Part shown: one piece after another, positions 36,545-46,151 of the stretch
Layout of the letters: every line of letters starts with the position of its first letter
Numbering within the stretch: position 1 is the first letter of the stretch
Origin: Streptomyces sp. DH-12
GTDB taxonomy: Bacteria > Actinomycetota > Actinomycetes > Streptomycetales > Streptomycetaceae
Reading direction: 5' to 3'
Assembly: GCF_002899455.1 (NCBI RefSeq)
Contig: NZ_PPFB01000001.1
Location: 1,550,001-1,614,000 of the forward strand
Length of the DNA: 64,000 bases
Made by a program: the position numbers and the translations under genes
Notes under the pieces: generated by a model
Seen by the model: the letters and a program-made list of their open reading frames with translations, nothing else
Told to the model about the DNA's origin: nothing
The model's database searches: none

Positions 36545-37429
36545 TCACCGGGAGGAAGTGGGAACGCGGTGCCGCGAGCGCGGCGGGCGCAGGTGGTAGC
36601 GGTGGATGTCGTGGGCGCAGCAAACCCGGTGGGTCCAGGCCCGGGGGGCGCCCAGGAGGGTCGGTACGGAGGCGGCCACTGCGGCTCCGGCCAGGGGCGC
36701 CAGCATGTAGGCCCAGAACAGGTGGTAGTCGCCCGAGACGACGTGTGGGCCGAAGTTGCGCACCGGGTTGAAGCTGGCCCCGGTTCGGGAGCCGGTGGAC
36801 GTGATCAGCGCCGCGACGACGGCGCCGAGCACCCAGGGTGTGGAGCGCGGCCGGGGCCGGCTGGTCATGGCGGCCAGGACCCACAGCAGGACGGCGGTGC
36901 TGAGGAGTTCACCGAGGGCCACCGCGACGGGGCCGTCCCAGCCGGTGCCGGGCTGGATCAGCCCGTAGTGCACCTCGGTGACCCGCTCTCCCCAGAGCGT
37001 CCGGGCAAGCAGCACCCCGAGGACGGAACCGGTCAACTGGAAGACGCCGTAGGCGATCAGGTCGGCGACGCCGAGAGCGCCGCGCAGGGCCATGAAGAGG
37101 GTGATCGCCGGGTTGAGGTGGGCGCCGGACTCCTTGCCGGGCGGGGTGAGGGCGAACACCGCCACCGCGCCGCCCACCGAGACGCCGACGACGGCCAGGC
37201 GCGGCAGGAGCGGCCACGAGGAGAGGTAGGCGCCGTCGGCCCGCATGGTGAGGGAGACCGCGGTGAGCGCCGCCAGCACGAGCCAGGCCGAGCCCAGCGC
37301 CTCCGCGAGGTACGAGGACAGCGGCCGGCCCCGGACCACCCACCGCGCGGCGGGCGCGGCGGGCGCGGCGGGCGGGCCGTGGGTGTCCGCCGCCGTGGGG
37401 CCGTCCGGCCGCCGGCGGAACCCGGTCAC
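36545..37429 (-). CDS. MIP family aquaporin/glycerol-facilitator-like channel
   Basis: 294 aa with six membrane segments. The first half-helix motif is HLNPAITLFMALRG (canonical NPA); the second is FNPVRNFGPHVV, i.e. NPV rather than NPA followed by the conserved Arg. GTG 37429 overlaps the stop of the alpha subunit gene (GTGA). Aquaporin-like channels in such operons could carry the uncharged substrate (nitrile, amide, cyanate-like molecule) or water; this is inference. The N-terminus is Pro/Ala-rich and the C-terminal tail is Arg/His-rich. Confidence 0.88.
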   Translation of the reverse strand: MTGFRRRPDGPTAADTHGPPAAPAAPAARWVVRGRPLSSYLAEALGSAWLVLAALTAVSLTMRADGAYLSSWPLLPRLAVVGVSVGGAVAVFALTPPGKESGAHLNPAITLFMALRGALGVADLIAYGVFQLTGSVLGVLLARTLWGERVTEVHYGLIQPGTGWDGPVAVALGELLSTAVLLWVLAAMTSRPRPRSTPWVLGAVVAALITSTGSRTGASFNPVRNFGPHVVSGDYHLFWAYMLAPLAGAAVAASVPTLLGAPRAWTHRVCCAHDIHRYHLRPPRSRHRVPTSSR

Positions 37430-38100
37430 GGCAGCCTGGGCGTGGTGACGCCGATCATCGTGTCCCGGGTGACGAGGGCGGCGAGTTCCTCCTCGCTCAG
37501 GCCCTCGGTCCCGGCGGGGCGCATCGGCAGGACCAGGTAGCGCATGTTGGCGTTGCTGTCGTGGACGCGGATGGTCACGTCCTGGGGCACGTCCGTGCCG
37601 AACTCCCGCAGCAACGCACGCGGTTCGCGGACGGCGCGGGCCCGGTAGGGGCGGCTCTTGTACCAGTCCGGGGGCAGACCGAGCACGGGACGCGGGTAAC
37701 ACGAGCAGAGGGTGCACACCACGAGGTTGTGCACCTCGGGTGTCTGCTCCAGCACGATCAGCTTGGTGCCGTCGTAGTTGTCGATGCCGAACTCCTCGAT
37801 CGCGGACGTGCCGTCGGCGAGCAGGCGTTCCTTGAAGTCCGGGTCGGTCCAGGCGCGGGCGACCAGGGCGGAGCCGAGGGCGGGCCGGTGCGCGTCGAGC
37901 GTCTCGACCATGGCGCGTACCTCGTCCGCGGTGATCAGGCCCTTGTCGACGAGGAGTTCGCGGATGGCCTGGTGCAGGACGTCGAAGTAGTCGGGTTCCT
38001 CGGCGGCCGTCTCGATGGGGGCGTGCGGGTCCGGGGCGCCGTGCGTGTGGTCGCCGTGGTCGACGATGCCGGTCTCGTGGGCGTTCGTCATCGACGTCAT
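37426..38100 (-). CDS. Nitrile hydratase alpha / thiocyanate hydrolase gamma subunit, cobalt type
   Basis: 224 aa. The metal-binding claw is VCTLCSC with Cys129, Cys132 and Cys134; Thr at the second position marks the Co(III) type (iron enzymes have Ser). Flanking family blocks such as YFDVLHQAIRELLVDKG and KSRPYRARAVREPRALL are intact. The N-terminus is His-rich (six His in the first 26 residues), which may help hold cobalt. The enzyme hydrates nitriles to amides or hydrolyses thiocyanate. ATG 38100 overlaps the previous stop (ATGA). The two-gene beta subunit upstream is the layout of thiocyanate hydrolase and of the three-subunit toyocamycin nitrile hydratase. Confidence 0.92.
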   Translation of the reverse strand: MTSMTNAHETGIVDHGDHTHGAPDPHAPIETAAEEPDYFDVLHQAIRELLVDKGLITADEVRAMVETLDAHRPALGSALVARAWTDPDFKERLLADGTSAIEEFGIDNYDGTKLIVLEQTPEVHNLVVCTLCSCYPRPVLGLPPDWYKSRPYRARAVREPRALLREFGTDVPQDVTIRVHDSNANMRYLVLPMRPAGTEGLSEEELAALVTRDTMIGVTTPRLP

Positions 38101-38408
38101 CGTCCTTCCGTGCCGGAGCGGTCGTCGACCTGCTCCAGCCAGTGCTCGTAGATCTCCAGTTCCAGGACGTCGTCCGCCGGCCCGTCGTAGTCGGGCCAGA
38201 GCGCCGACTGCTCGATGCGGACCCGGTACAGGCGGACCTCGCCGCCCTCGTTGACGCCGTACGCCTCCCGCTCGGGGTTGAGGAAGCGGGGCAGGACGCG
38301 CTCGATCCGGCCCTCCTTGCCGCGGACGTAGACCGGGGTGCGGACATGGCCCGGAGCGTTGCGGTCGGCGATGCGGACCCTCTGGTCCGGCACGAAGCGG
38401 GTGCTCAT
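38097..38408 (-). CDS. C-terminal half of nitrile hydratase beta subunit (separate gene)
   Basis: 103 aa. It corresponds to the SH3-like C-terminal domain of nitrile hydratase beta: GHVRTPVYVRGKEGRIERVL, then LYRVRIEQSALWPDYDGPAD and ELEIYEHWLEQV. ATG 38408 overlaps the stop of the gene before it (ATGA), and its own stop overlaps the alpha start (ATGA). In two-subunit nitrile hydratases this domain is fused to the next feature's product. Confidence 0.9.
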   Translation of the reverse strand: MSTRFVPDQRVRIADRNAPGHVRTPVYVRGKEGRIERVLPRFLNPEREAYGVNEGGEVRLYRVRIEQSALWPDYDGPADDVLELEIYEHWLEQVDDRSGTEGR

Positions 38409-38740
38409 GCGGCGGCCTCCGTGAGCCGGTCCCGGATCTCGTTCATCTTGGCGCCCAGTTCTTCCGAGGTGATGACGCCCTTCTCGATCAGCACCTTGGA
38501 CGCGGAGACGGCCCACCGCTCGTAGTAGGTGAGTTCGCCGATGATCTCGGCCCCGAGGTCCTCCACCCCCCGGCGCTTCTCCTCGGTGTTGACGAGCTTG
38601 TGCGCGGAGAGGACGTTGAGCAGCGCGTGGCAGCTCTTCTCGAAGGGCGTCATCTCGTGGTCGGACGGGACGACCGGTCCGGCCGGCAGCCCGCCCAGAT
38701 CGTGCGCGGGGCGCACGATCATGTCGCGTTTGGTGGCCAC
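38405..38740 (-). CDS. N-terminal half of nitrile hydratase beta subunit (separate gene)
   Basis: 111 aa. The family start HDLGGLPAGPVVPSDHEMTP and the helical block FEKSCHALLNVLSAHKLV, then YYERWAVSASKVLIEKGVIT, are those of the beta subunit N-terminal domain. GTG 38740 has AAGGAGGAG 4-5 nt upstream, the best ribosome binding site of the operon, and this is the first gene. All six genes down to the Ni/Co transporter overlap or nearly so and form one transcription unit. Confidence 0.9.
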   Translation of the reverse strand: MATKRDMIVRPAHDLGGLPAGPVVPSDHEMTPFEKSCHALLNVLSAHKLVNTEEKRRGVEDLGAEIIGELTYYERWAVSASKVLIEKGVITSEELGAKMNEIRDRLTEAAA

Positions 38741-39027
38741 TGCTCCTCCTTGACGGGTGGCTTCTATCGTGTTTGCCGGGAATAGCTTGCGGGCGAGGGG
38801 TGTTGCCGGGCATCCGTCAAACGACTACCGGTCCCGGGCGAGACATGTGTGATTGGAGAGGTGTGCCGTTGCGCCGTCCCCGGACCGCCCACCGCCGCCT
38901 GCCCGGTGGTGTCCGGCCGGGGGCGGACACCGGCCTCCGAGGCCGTGCGTCGGATGACGGATGGTCCCGCCGCCGGGCCGCGTGATCCTGGCGGGGACCC
39001 ACACGGGTCCTTACGGAAAGGCATGTC

Positions 39028-39348
39028 ATGGCACAGGATCAGGTGGCCGGCCGGCACATCTTCGTCGATCTGGGACGGCTCACCCTGGAGATGCGGTTCC
39101 AGGCCGGCGGGCGGATGACCTTCACCGTCGTCGAGGGCGGGGATCTGGTACCGGACGGGCACACGGAGACCGTGGACATCACCTCCGCGGAGATCCGTCC
39201 CGAGGTGTTCCTGACCTCGTGGAAGGAGGAGTCCGGTGCCACCATCACGCACCTGGAGGACTTCGAACGCGGCCGGGTCCACTCTCGCATCACCCTGCCG
39301 GACGGCACCCCGCTCGCCCTGACCGGAACCATCGAGGTCCTGGGCTGA
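39028..39348 (+). CDS. Small MoaF-like (lipocalin-type) protein
   Basis: 106 aa, all-beta in character. The stretch FLTSWKEESGATITHLEDFE followed by GRVHSRITLPDG resembles MoaF-related lipocalin-like domains, in which such a strand pair is conserved. ATG 39028 follows GGAAAGGC. No signal peptide. It precedes a zinc alcohol dehydrogenase by 49 nt on the same strand and is likely co-expressed. Family members bind small ligands or act in aromatic amine metabolism; the ligand here is unknown. Confidence 0.55.
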   Translation: MAQDQVAGRHIFVDLGRLTLEMRFQAGGRMTFTVVEGGDLVPDGHTETVDITSAEIRPEVFLTSWKEESGATITHLEDFERGRVHSRITLPDGTPLALTGTIEVLG

Positions 39349-39397
39349 AGGCCGTACCGCAGTTTCCCCCGTCGTCAACCAGCAGGAGGTTCCTGTC

Positions 39398-40417
39398 ATG
39401 TCATCCGTCCGCGCGGTCCTGGTGGACCAGCCGGCCGGTGCCCTGCGCACCGGCCGGCGCGACCTCCCCGACCCCGGCCCCTTCGACGTACGTGTCACCG
39501 TCGAGGCGTGCGGGGTGTGCCACACCGATTCGCTGATGGTCGAGGGGCTGGTGCCCGGCCTGGCCCATCCGGTGACCCCGGGACACGAGATCGCCGGCCG
39601 GATCGACGCCGTCGGCGCATACGCGACCGGCTGGCAGGTCGGTGACCGGGTCGCCGTCGGCTGGTTCGGTGGCCACTGCGGCCACTGCGTGCCCTGCCGC
39701 CGGGGCGACTTCATCCACTGCACCGAACTCAAGGTCCCCGGCTGGGCCTACCCGGGCGGCTACGGCGAAGCCCTGAACGTCCCCGCCAACGCCCTGGCCC
39801 GGATTCCGGACGGGATCAGCGCGGTGGACGCGGCTCCCCTGGCCTGCGCGGGGGTGACCACCTTCAACGCCCTGCGCCGCTCGGGCGCGGGGCCGGGCGA
39901 CCTGGTGGCGATCCTCGGGCTGGGCGGACTGGGGCACCTGGGTGTGCAGTTCGCGGTCCGGATGGGGTTCGAGACGGTGGTCATCGCGCGGGGCGCGGAG
40001 AAGCGGGCGCTCGCCGAGGAGCTGGGCGCGCACCACTACATCGACTCCACGGCCCAGGAGATGAGCCCCGCCCTGCAGGCGCTCGGCGGGGCGCGCGCGG
40101 TGCTCGCCACGGCGGGCAACTCGGAGACGATGTCAGCGGCCGTCGATGGTCTGGGGCCGGACGGTGAACTGGTCGTCCTGGGCGTCGACCCGGAGCCGAT
40201 GCGGATCGGCCCGCTGCAGCTGATCGACCTGTCGAAGAGGATCTCCGGCCTGCCCAGCGGCACCGCGGCCGACATCGAGGACACCCTGCGGTTCGCCGCG
40301 CTGACCGGGGTCAGGCCGTATGTCGAGGAGATGCCGCTGGAACGGGCGGCCGAGGCGTACGCGCGCATGATGGACAACCGGGCCCGTTTCCGCATGGTAC
40401 TCATCACCGGCGCCTGA
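39398..40417 (+). CDS. Zinc-dependent alcohol dehydrogenase (MDR)
   Basis: 339 aa. Catalytic zinc ligands fit Cys41 (GVCHTD) and His63 (TPGHE); the structural zinc lobe has four Cys in GGHCGHCVPCRRGDFIHC. The cofactor loop is GLGGLGHLGVQFA. It interconverts alcohols and aldehydes with NAD(P). ATG 39398 has AGGAGG 6-7 nt upstream. It lies behind the MoaF-like gene and ends at a bidirectional hairpin. The pattern is close to AdhP-like and AdhA-like enzymes used for ethanol or longer alcohols. Confidence 0.92.
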   Translation: MSSVRAVLVDQPAGALRTGRRDLPDPGPFDVRVTVEACGVCHTDSLMVEGLVPGLAHPVTPGHEIAGRIDAVGAYATGWQVGDRVAVGWFGGHCGHCVPCRRGDFIHCTELKVPGWAYPGGYGEALNVPANALARIPDGISAVDAAPLACAGVTTFNALRRSGAGPGDLVAILGLGGLGHLGVQFAVRMGFETVVIARGAEKRALAEELGAHHYIDSTAQEMSPALQALGGARAVLATAGNSETMSAAVDGLGPDGELVVLGVDPEPMRIGPLQLIDLSKRISGLPSGTAADIEDTLRFAALTGVRPYVEEMPLERAAEAYARMMDNRARFRMVLITGA

Positions 40418-40431
40418 GCACGGGACACACG

Positions 40432-40482
40432 CGACCGGCGGCCGTACCGGGCACCTGGGGGTGCCAGTACGGTCGCCGGTCG
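40432..40482. terminator. Bidirectional hairpin between convergent genes
   Basis: Arms 40432-40447 and 40467-40482 pair at 15 of 16 positions (the exception can form G-T) with a 19-nt loop that itself can fold. Confidence 0.75.
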
Positions 40483-40511
40483 TCGTGCTGCCGGGTCGTC
40501 GTGCCGCCGGG

Positions 40512-41705
40512 TCAGCGGCGGGCGGGTCCGCTGCCGATGGGGAAGCGGTACAGCGCGTACGGCTTGACCCGCAGGTCCACGCCGCCGTTGTAGGCGGCCT
40601 GGCGGTTGAGCTGGTTGGCGACGACGTAGAGGTGCCGGTCATAGCCGACGGACAGGGTGTCGGGCCACACCAGGCGCTCGTCACGGATCAGGGTGCGGTA
40701 GGTGCCGTCGAGTTCACGGCGGACGATGGCGTTGTTCTCCAGGTCCCCGCCGTAGACGCGGCCGGCCCGGTCGGTCTCCAGACCGTCGGACATGCCCTTG
40801 GCGCCCAGATCGCGGACGGGGACGGAGGACGCGCCGTGGTCCGACCGCGCGCGGATCAGGTCCCTGGTCCGCACCGCGTACAGGCGGCGGCTGGAGAGCG
40901 GGCAGTAGTACAGCCACTCACCGTCGGGGCTGAGCGCGATGCCGTCCGCGCCGATGTTGACGGGCGTGGCCGGTGTGTTGGCGTCCGGGCTGTTCGTCAG
41001 CGGGCGGCCCTCGACCACGGGGACGAACCCGGGCACCGGCCGGGTGGACGGCGCGTCGTCCAGGCACCGCCAGGAGGTGCCGCTCGCCAGGTGGACGACG
41101 ATCAGGCCGTTGGGGCCATCCGGGGTGGCGTCGGTGAGGTAGGCGTAGCCGCGGCTCAGGTCGAAGCGGACGTCGTTGATGAAGCTGCGCGGACCGGCGA
41201 CGGAGCGGGGCAGCAGGATGGTGCGGACCACCCGGTCGGTGGCGAGGTCGATGGCGACCAGCTTCGGCCCGCCGTAGGGTGCGTCGGCCCACTCGATGCG
41301 GCCGGTGTCCACGACCCACAGCCGTTCGGCGGCGTCGACGACCACGCTCTGCACGCCGAGGAAGTGCCGCTCTGGGCGCGAGGTGTCCGACCGGTTGACG
41401 GCTCGGTCGGGGTAGGCAACGGCCTTGCCGTCCCGGATCTCAGCCACGGAGAACGGGACGTCGTCGCCCCAGCGTGGGAAGTTGACGAAGATCCGGCCCG
41501 AGCGGGACACCGTGACCCCGGTGGGCATCGCGCCGTCGAAGGTCGCGACCGTCTCCAGCCGGGGCTGGTGGCGGCCGCCGCCCGTGCCGGGGCGGGCCGC
41601 GGCCGGTGCGGCGCCGACCGCCAGGGCCCCTCCGACCACGAGGGACAGGCCGAGAACCGCCCTGCGGCCCGGGCCGGTGTGCGAGGTGGGGGAGGGTATG
41701 GACAT
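40512..41705 (-). CDS. Secreted major-royal-jelly/yellow-type beta-propeller protein
   Basis: 397 aa. The N-terminus has a twin-arginine signal (GRRAVLGLSLVVGG, then AVGAAPAAARP as the cleavage region). The mature part matches the royal jelly/yellow (dopachrome-conversion-related) family: SGRIFVNFPRW, SVVVDAAERLWVVDTGR, FINDVRFD, and GADGIALSPDGEWLYYCPLS. The six-bladed propeller is exported, probably folded, through Tat. Bacterial members are lactonase-like or ligand-binding; activity here is unknown. ATG 41705 begins MSIPSPTSHTGPGRR. Confidence 0.88.
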   Translation of the reverse strand: MSIPSPTSHTGPGRRAVLGLSLVVGGALAVGAAPAAARPGTGGGRHQPRLETVATFDGAMPTGVTVSRSGRIFVNFPRWGDDVPFSVAEIRDGKAVAYPDRAVNRSDTSRPERHFLGVQSVVVDAAERLWVVDTGRIEWADAPYGGPKLVAIDLATDRVVRTILLPRSVAGPRSFINDVRFDLSRGYAYLTDATPDGPNGLIVVHLASGTSWRCLDDAPSTRPVPGFVPVVEGRPLTNSPDANTPATPVNIGADGIALSPDGEWLYYCPLSSRRLYAVRTRDLIRARSDHGASSVPVRDLGAKGMSDGLETDRAGRVYGGDLENNAIVRRELDGTYRTLIRDERLVWPDTLSVGYDRHLYVVANQLNRQAAYNGGVDLRVKPYALYRFPIGSGPARR

Positions 41706-41873
41706 GGGTGACTCCAGTGTTTCTCGTCGCCCTCGTGACCGCGGAGGTCGTGAGGTGCCGGTCGGTACCGGTCCAGTGGACCGCGGGCGGCCCCGGCACG
41801 CTTCCGTCGAATGACTGAGTGCCAGGGCCCGTTGACCGCCGGGAGCTCGCGGTCCCCGAACGGGACGGTCTAG

Positions 41874-42770
41874 GCGGTTTCGTTTGGATCATCGGGCGGA
41901 CCAGAGGAAGATGCCCGCGATGTGGAGTCCGGCCAGGTAGATGGTCGCGGTCTTCTCGTAGCGGGTGGCGATACCGCGCCACTGCTTCAGGCGGTTGATG
42001 CACCGCTCGACGGTGTTGCGCTGCTTGTACGCCTCCGGGTCGAAGGCCGGCGGTCTGCCGCCGGCCTGTCCGCGCCGCTTCCGGTTGGCCTGCTGGTCGG
42101 CCCGTTCCGGGATCACCGCCCGGATGCCGCGTCTGCGCAGATGGTCACGGATCTCGCGGGAGGAGTAGGCCTTGTCGGCCAGGACCATGTCCGGTCTGGT
42201 GCGCGGACGACCGCGCTGTCGGGGAACGCGCAGGCGGTCCATCACCTCGGTGAAGGCGGGTGCGTCACCGGCCTGACCGGCGGTGAGGTGGAAGGCCAGG
42301 GGCCGGCACCGGCCGTCGGCGGCAAGGTGGATCTTCGTGGTCAGTCCGCCGCGGGAGCGGCCGATGGCGTGGTCCTGCGGCTCGTCGGCCGGGGCCCCTT
42401 TTTGCGGGCCCCGGCCGCGTGCTGGTGGGCCCGCACGATCGTGGAGTCCACCGACACAGCCCAGCTCAGGTCCTCGTCAGCGTCGGCCTGGGCCACCAGG
42501 GCGGTGAACACCCGCTCCCACGTGCCGTCGGCGGCCCACATCCGCAGCCGGTTGTACACGCCCCGCCAGTTGCCGTACTTCTCCGGCAGGTGCACCCACT
42601 GGGTACCGGTCTGGAACTTGTAGGCGATCGCGTCGATCACCTCACGATGGTCCCGCCAGCGGCCACCTCGCTTCGGCGTCCGGTCCGGGAGCAACGGCTC
42701 GATCCGCGCCCACTGCGCATCAGTCAACGGCACACCCAGACCAACGACCGACTGATCCAAACGAAACTGC
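41874..42770 (-). mobile_element. Complete 897-bp IS5 family element
   Basis: Inverted ends GCGGTTTCGTTTGGATCA (41874-41891) and its complement with one change (42753-42770) are flanked by CTAG at 41870-41873 and 42771-42774, a 4-bp target duplication. The element holds one transposase gene in two frames. The right-hand CTAG provides the stop codon of the adjacent monooxygenase-like gene. Confidence 0.92.
41889..42760 (-). CDS. IS5 family transposase in two frames (probable -1 frameshift)
   Basis: The first frame starts at TTG 42760 and encodes the N-terminal domain (LTDAQWARIEPLLPDRTPKR) and the first catalytic Asp in SWAVSVDSTIVRAHQHAAG. Near AAAAAG (42398-42403 on the minus strand) the coding continues in the -1 frame: RSRGGLTTKIHLAADGR, second Asp in LADKAYSSREI and Glu in NTVERCINRLKQWRG. 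The slippery run is A5G, weaker than the heptamer in the other IS. All three catalytic residues are present. Confidence 0.85.
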
Positions 42771-43082
42771 CTAGAGCTCGATCTCGGCCAGCCGCTCGAT
42801 CTCGATGCCGTTCACCGTGAGGGTCGCCACCCGTTCGGCGAAGGCCCGCAGGTGGGCGCTGGCGGAATGGGCCCGCAGGTGCTCCTCGCTCTGCCACACC
42901 TCGTGCATGACGAGCAGGCCGGGGTCGTCCAGCCCCTCGTGCGGCACGTAGGTGAGGCAGCCGTCCTCCTGGCGGGTGGCGGACACCAGGGCGGGCAGCG
43001 CGTCCCACAGCTCCTGTTCCTTGCCTGGGCGCGCCTTCATGCGGGCGACGAGGACGATGGGCCCGGTGTGACGGCCGGTCAT
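42771..43082 (-). CDS. Antibiotic biosynthesis monooxygenase (ABM) domain protein, quinol monooxygenase-like
   Basis: 103 aa, one ABM/YgiN ferredoxin-like domain: VLVARMKARPGKEQELWDAL, then EDGCLTYVPHEGLDDPGLLV and EVWQSEEHLRAHSASAHLR. Such proteins are dimeric, cofactor-free monooxygenases or quinol oxidases. The stop TAG is part of the CTAG target site of the neighbouring IS, so the reading frame appears to end at the insertion point; the natural C-terminus would be about here anyway. It precedes nothing on its strand except the IS and follows an SDR gene by 48 nt. Confidence 0.88.
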   Translation of the reverse strand: MTGRHTGPIVLVARMKARPGKEQELWDALPALVSATRQEDGCLTYVPHEGLDDPGLLVMHEVWQSEEHLRAHSASAHLRAFAERVATLTVNGIEIERLAEIEL

Positions 43083-43130
43083 GCGCTTCTCCTCAGTGGG
43101 GTGGTCCGTCGGAATGGGTCGGCCGGTGGG

Positions 43131-43880
43131 TCAGGCCAGGCGTCCGCCGCCGTCCACGTGCAGGACGGTGCCGGTGACGTACGGGTTGTCGATGGCGAAC
43201 AGCACCGCGGCGACGAGGTCGTCGGGGGTGCCGACCCGGCGGGCCGGGTTGCTCGCGGCCACCGACTCCAGGAACGCCCGCTTGTCCGCGCCGAGCTTGT
43301 CCCAGGCGCCGCTGTCGACGATACCCGGGGACACGGCGTTGACCCGAAGCGGAGCGATCTCCACGGCGAGGGCCTGGACCAGGAAGGCGAGGGCGCCGTT
43401 GGTGGTGGCCATCACGGTCCGCTCGGGGGCGGGGCGCCAGGCCGCCACGCCGGAGAAGAAGGTGAGGGAGCCGCCTTCCCGGGCCTGTCCGGCCAGGTGC
43501 TTGGCGAGGAACAGGGGGCCGATCACCTTGGCCGCGAAGGCCCGCTGGACGTCCTCGGGGACGAGTTCGGACAGCGGCCCGTTGGCCGGCACGGCCGCCG
43601 TGGACACGAAGTGGTCGAAGGCGCCGACCTCCTCTGCCAGGTGCGCTATCGACTCCTCGTCGGTGATGTCGAAGCGGACGGTACGGGCCATGCCCGGCAG
43701 TTCGGCGGCCGTCTTCTCCAACTTGGCGAGGTCCGGGCCGGCGAGGACCAGGTCGGCTCCCTCGGCGGAGGCGGTCCGGGCGAGGCGACGTCCGATGGCC
43801 GAGCCGGCCCCGACGACGACGAGACGCTGGCCGGCGCGCTTGAGGGTGGCGCCGGCGGGGGTGGTGGACGTGCTGCTCAC
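43131..43880 (-). CDS. SDR family protein lacking the Tyr-Lys catalytic pair
   Basis: 249 aa. The NAD(P) loop is VVVGAGSAIGRRLA, and RVNAVSPGIVDS plus VTGTVLHVDGGG are SDR signatures. However, 13 residues after the catalytic-type Ser (TFFSGVAAW) the expected YxxxK reads VMATT, so the usual proton-transfer residues are missing. It may be a non-catalytic or atypical SDR. GTG 43880 has AAGGAG 6 nt upstream. It probably forms an operon with the ABM protein downstream. Confidence 0.82.
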   Translation of the reverse strand: MSSTSTTPAGATLKRAGQRLVVVGAGSAIGRRLARTASAEGADLVLAGPDLAKLEKTAAELPGMARTVRFDITDEESIAHLAEEVGAFDHFVSTAAVPANGPLSELVPEDVQRAFAAKVIGPLFLAKHLAGQAREGGSLTFFSGVAAWRPAPERTVMATTNGALAFLVQALAVEIAPLRVNAVSPGIVDSGAWDKLGADKRAFLESVAASNPARRVGTPDDLVAAVLFAIDNPYVTGTVLHVDGGGRLA

Positions 43881-44046
43881 GGGTTTCTCCTTCGACGGGA
43901 CCGGCACCGGGCCGGTGTGCGGGGCGGGATCAACTCTCGCCGTGGTGCGGCGATGAGGCCAATGCTTGTTCTTGCGGATATCCATAAGCTGCACGCATGG
44001 CAGGCGTTACGTGTGAGTCGAACGGCAGGTGGGGCGCGGTGCGTGG

Positions 44047-44985
44047 TCAGCCGACGGCAACGGCGTTCAGCAGGGGTGCCCCGTCCACGTAGCGCCGCAG
44101 CTGCCTCACCAGGAAGGCCGCGGAGTCTTCCGCGAAGGCGTCGGTGAACGCGCCGACGTGCGGGGTGATCAGTGCCTCCGGCTGCCGCCACAGCGGGTGC
44201 GCGCCGGGCAGTGGCTCGGGTGCCACCACGTCCAGCGCCGCACGCAGCCGCCCGAAGGACACCTCACGGGTCAGGGCGTCGGTGTCGACCAGTTCGCCCC
44301 TGCCGACGTTCACCAGGATCGCGCCGTCCTTGAGCGAGGCCAGCCGGTGCGCGCCGAACATGCCGCGGGTCTCCTCGGTCAGCGGCGCGCACAGCACCAC
44401 GGCGTCCGCCGCGGGCAGCAGGGACGGCAGTTCCCGTGCGGCGTGCACGGCGGGTGCGTCGCCGCCGGGCCGGGCGGAGCGGGCGACCCGGACGAGGTCG
44501 CAGCCGAAGGGTTCCAGCAGCCGCGCGACGGCGGTCCCGACGGCTCCGGCCCCCACGACGACCACGCGCTTGCCGCGCAGCGTCAAACGGCCGGCCGGGG
44601 CCCAGGCGCCCGTCCGTTGCCCGTGCACGAAGCGGGGAATCCGGCCCGCCGAGGCCAGCAGCAGGGTCACCGCCAGCTCCGCGGTCGCCTCGGCGTGCAC
44701 ACCGCGCCCGGTGCGCAACAGGGCATCCGGCGGCAGCAAGCCCAGGTGCGGGGCCAGGTAGTCGTGGCCGGAGCTGAGGACCTGCAGCACCTCCAGACAC
44801 CTGGCGCGGGAGACCATCGCGACCAGCGTCTCGTAGCCGCCCGCCCCGGGGAAACCGGTGAGGAATCGGACCTCCTCGGGCGGCGTGGGACAGGTGTCCG
44901 TGCCGTCCCAGTAATGGCAGTCGAGTCCGTCGGGCAGCGCCGGCAGGTCCTTCGGCTCGTACGGGATCCACACCACCGGCCTCAT
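44047..44985 (-). CDS. D-isomer-specific 2-hydroxyacid dehydrogenase
   Basis: 312 aa. The NAD loop VVVVGAGAVGTAVARLL, the ILVNVGRGELVDTDAL block with catalytic Arg in the preceding loop, the Glu in VAPEPLPGAHPLW and the His in ALITPHVGAF are all in place. It reduces 2-oxo acids to D-2-hydroxy acids or the reverse. ATG 44985 has GAGGAG 7 nt upstream. It stands alone, with ACACATGTGT about 110 nt upstream of the start. Substrate range cannot be predicted; glyoxylate/hydroxypyruvate or phenylpyruvate types are possible. Confidence 0.88.
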   Translation of the reverse strand: MRPVVWIPYEPKDLPALPDGLDCHYWDGTDTCPTPPEEVRFLTGFPGAGGYETLVAMVSRARCLEVLQVLSSGHDYLAPHLGLLPPDALLRTGRGVHAEATAELAVTLLLASAGRIPRFVHGQRTGAWAPAGRLTLRGKRVVVVGAGAVGTAVARLLEPFGCDLVRVARSARPGGDAPAVHAARELPSLLPAADAVVLCAPLTEETRGMFGAHRLASLKDGAILVNVGRGELVDTDALTREVSFGRLRAALDVVAPEPLPGAHPLWRQPEALITPHVGAFTDAFAEDSAAFLVRQLRRYVDGAPLLNAVAVG

Positions 44986-45178
44986 GGGAAGACTCCTCGA
45001 CAGGTCGTCGCACCCGGCTCCTGGGCATCGGCTGCGTCGGGCTCCGTTCCCCGGAGCCCGAGATACATGTTCTATAGGGACCGCCAAAATGAAACACATG
45101 TGTCCGACCGGGTGTGTACCTGGCTCCACCGGCCCTGACCCCTTGTGAGTCACGCCGCCCCGGCCCGTAAGTCGTTAG

Positions 45179-46102
<924 letters not shown>

Positions 46103-46151
46103 TCCGGCGCCGGCGGCCTTCCCCGGGAGGGGAACGCCGTCGGACGCGCGT

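Noticed and set aside
39028..40417. Link of the MoaF-like and alcohol dehydrogenase genes to the nitrile hydratase operon
   Set aside because: They are divergent from it with 287 bp between and have their own start signals, so common control is possible but not shown.
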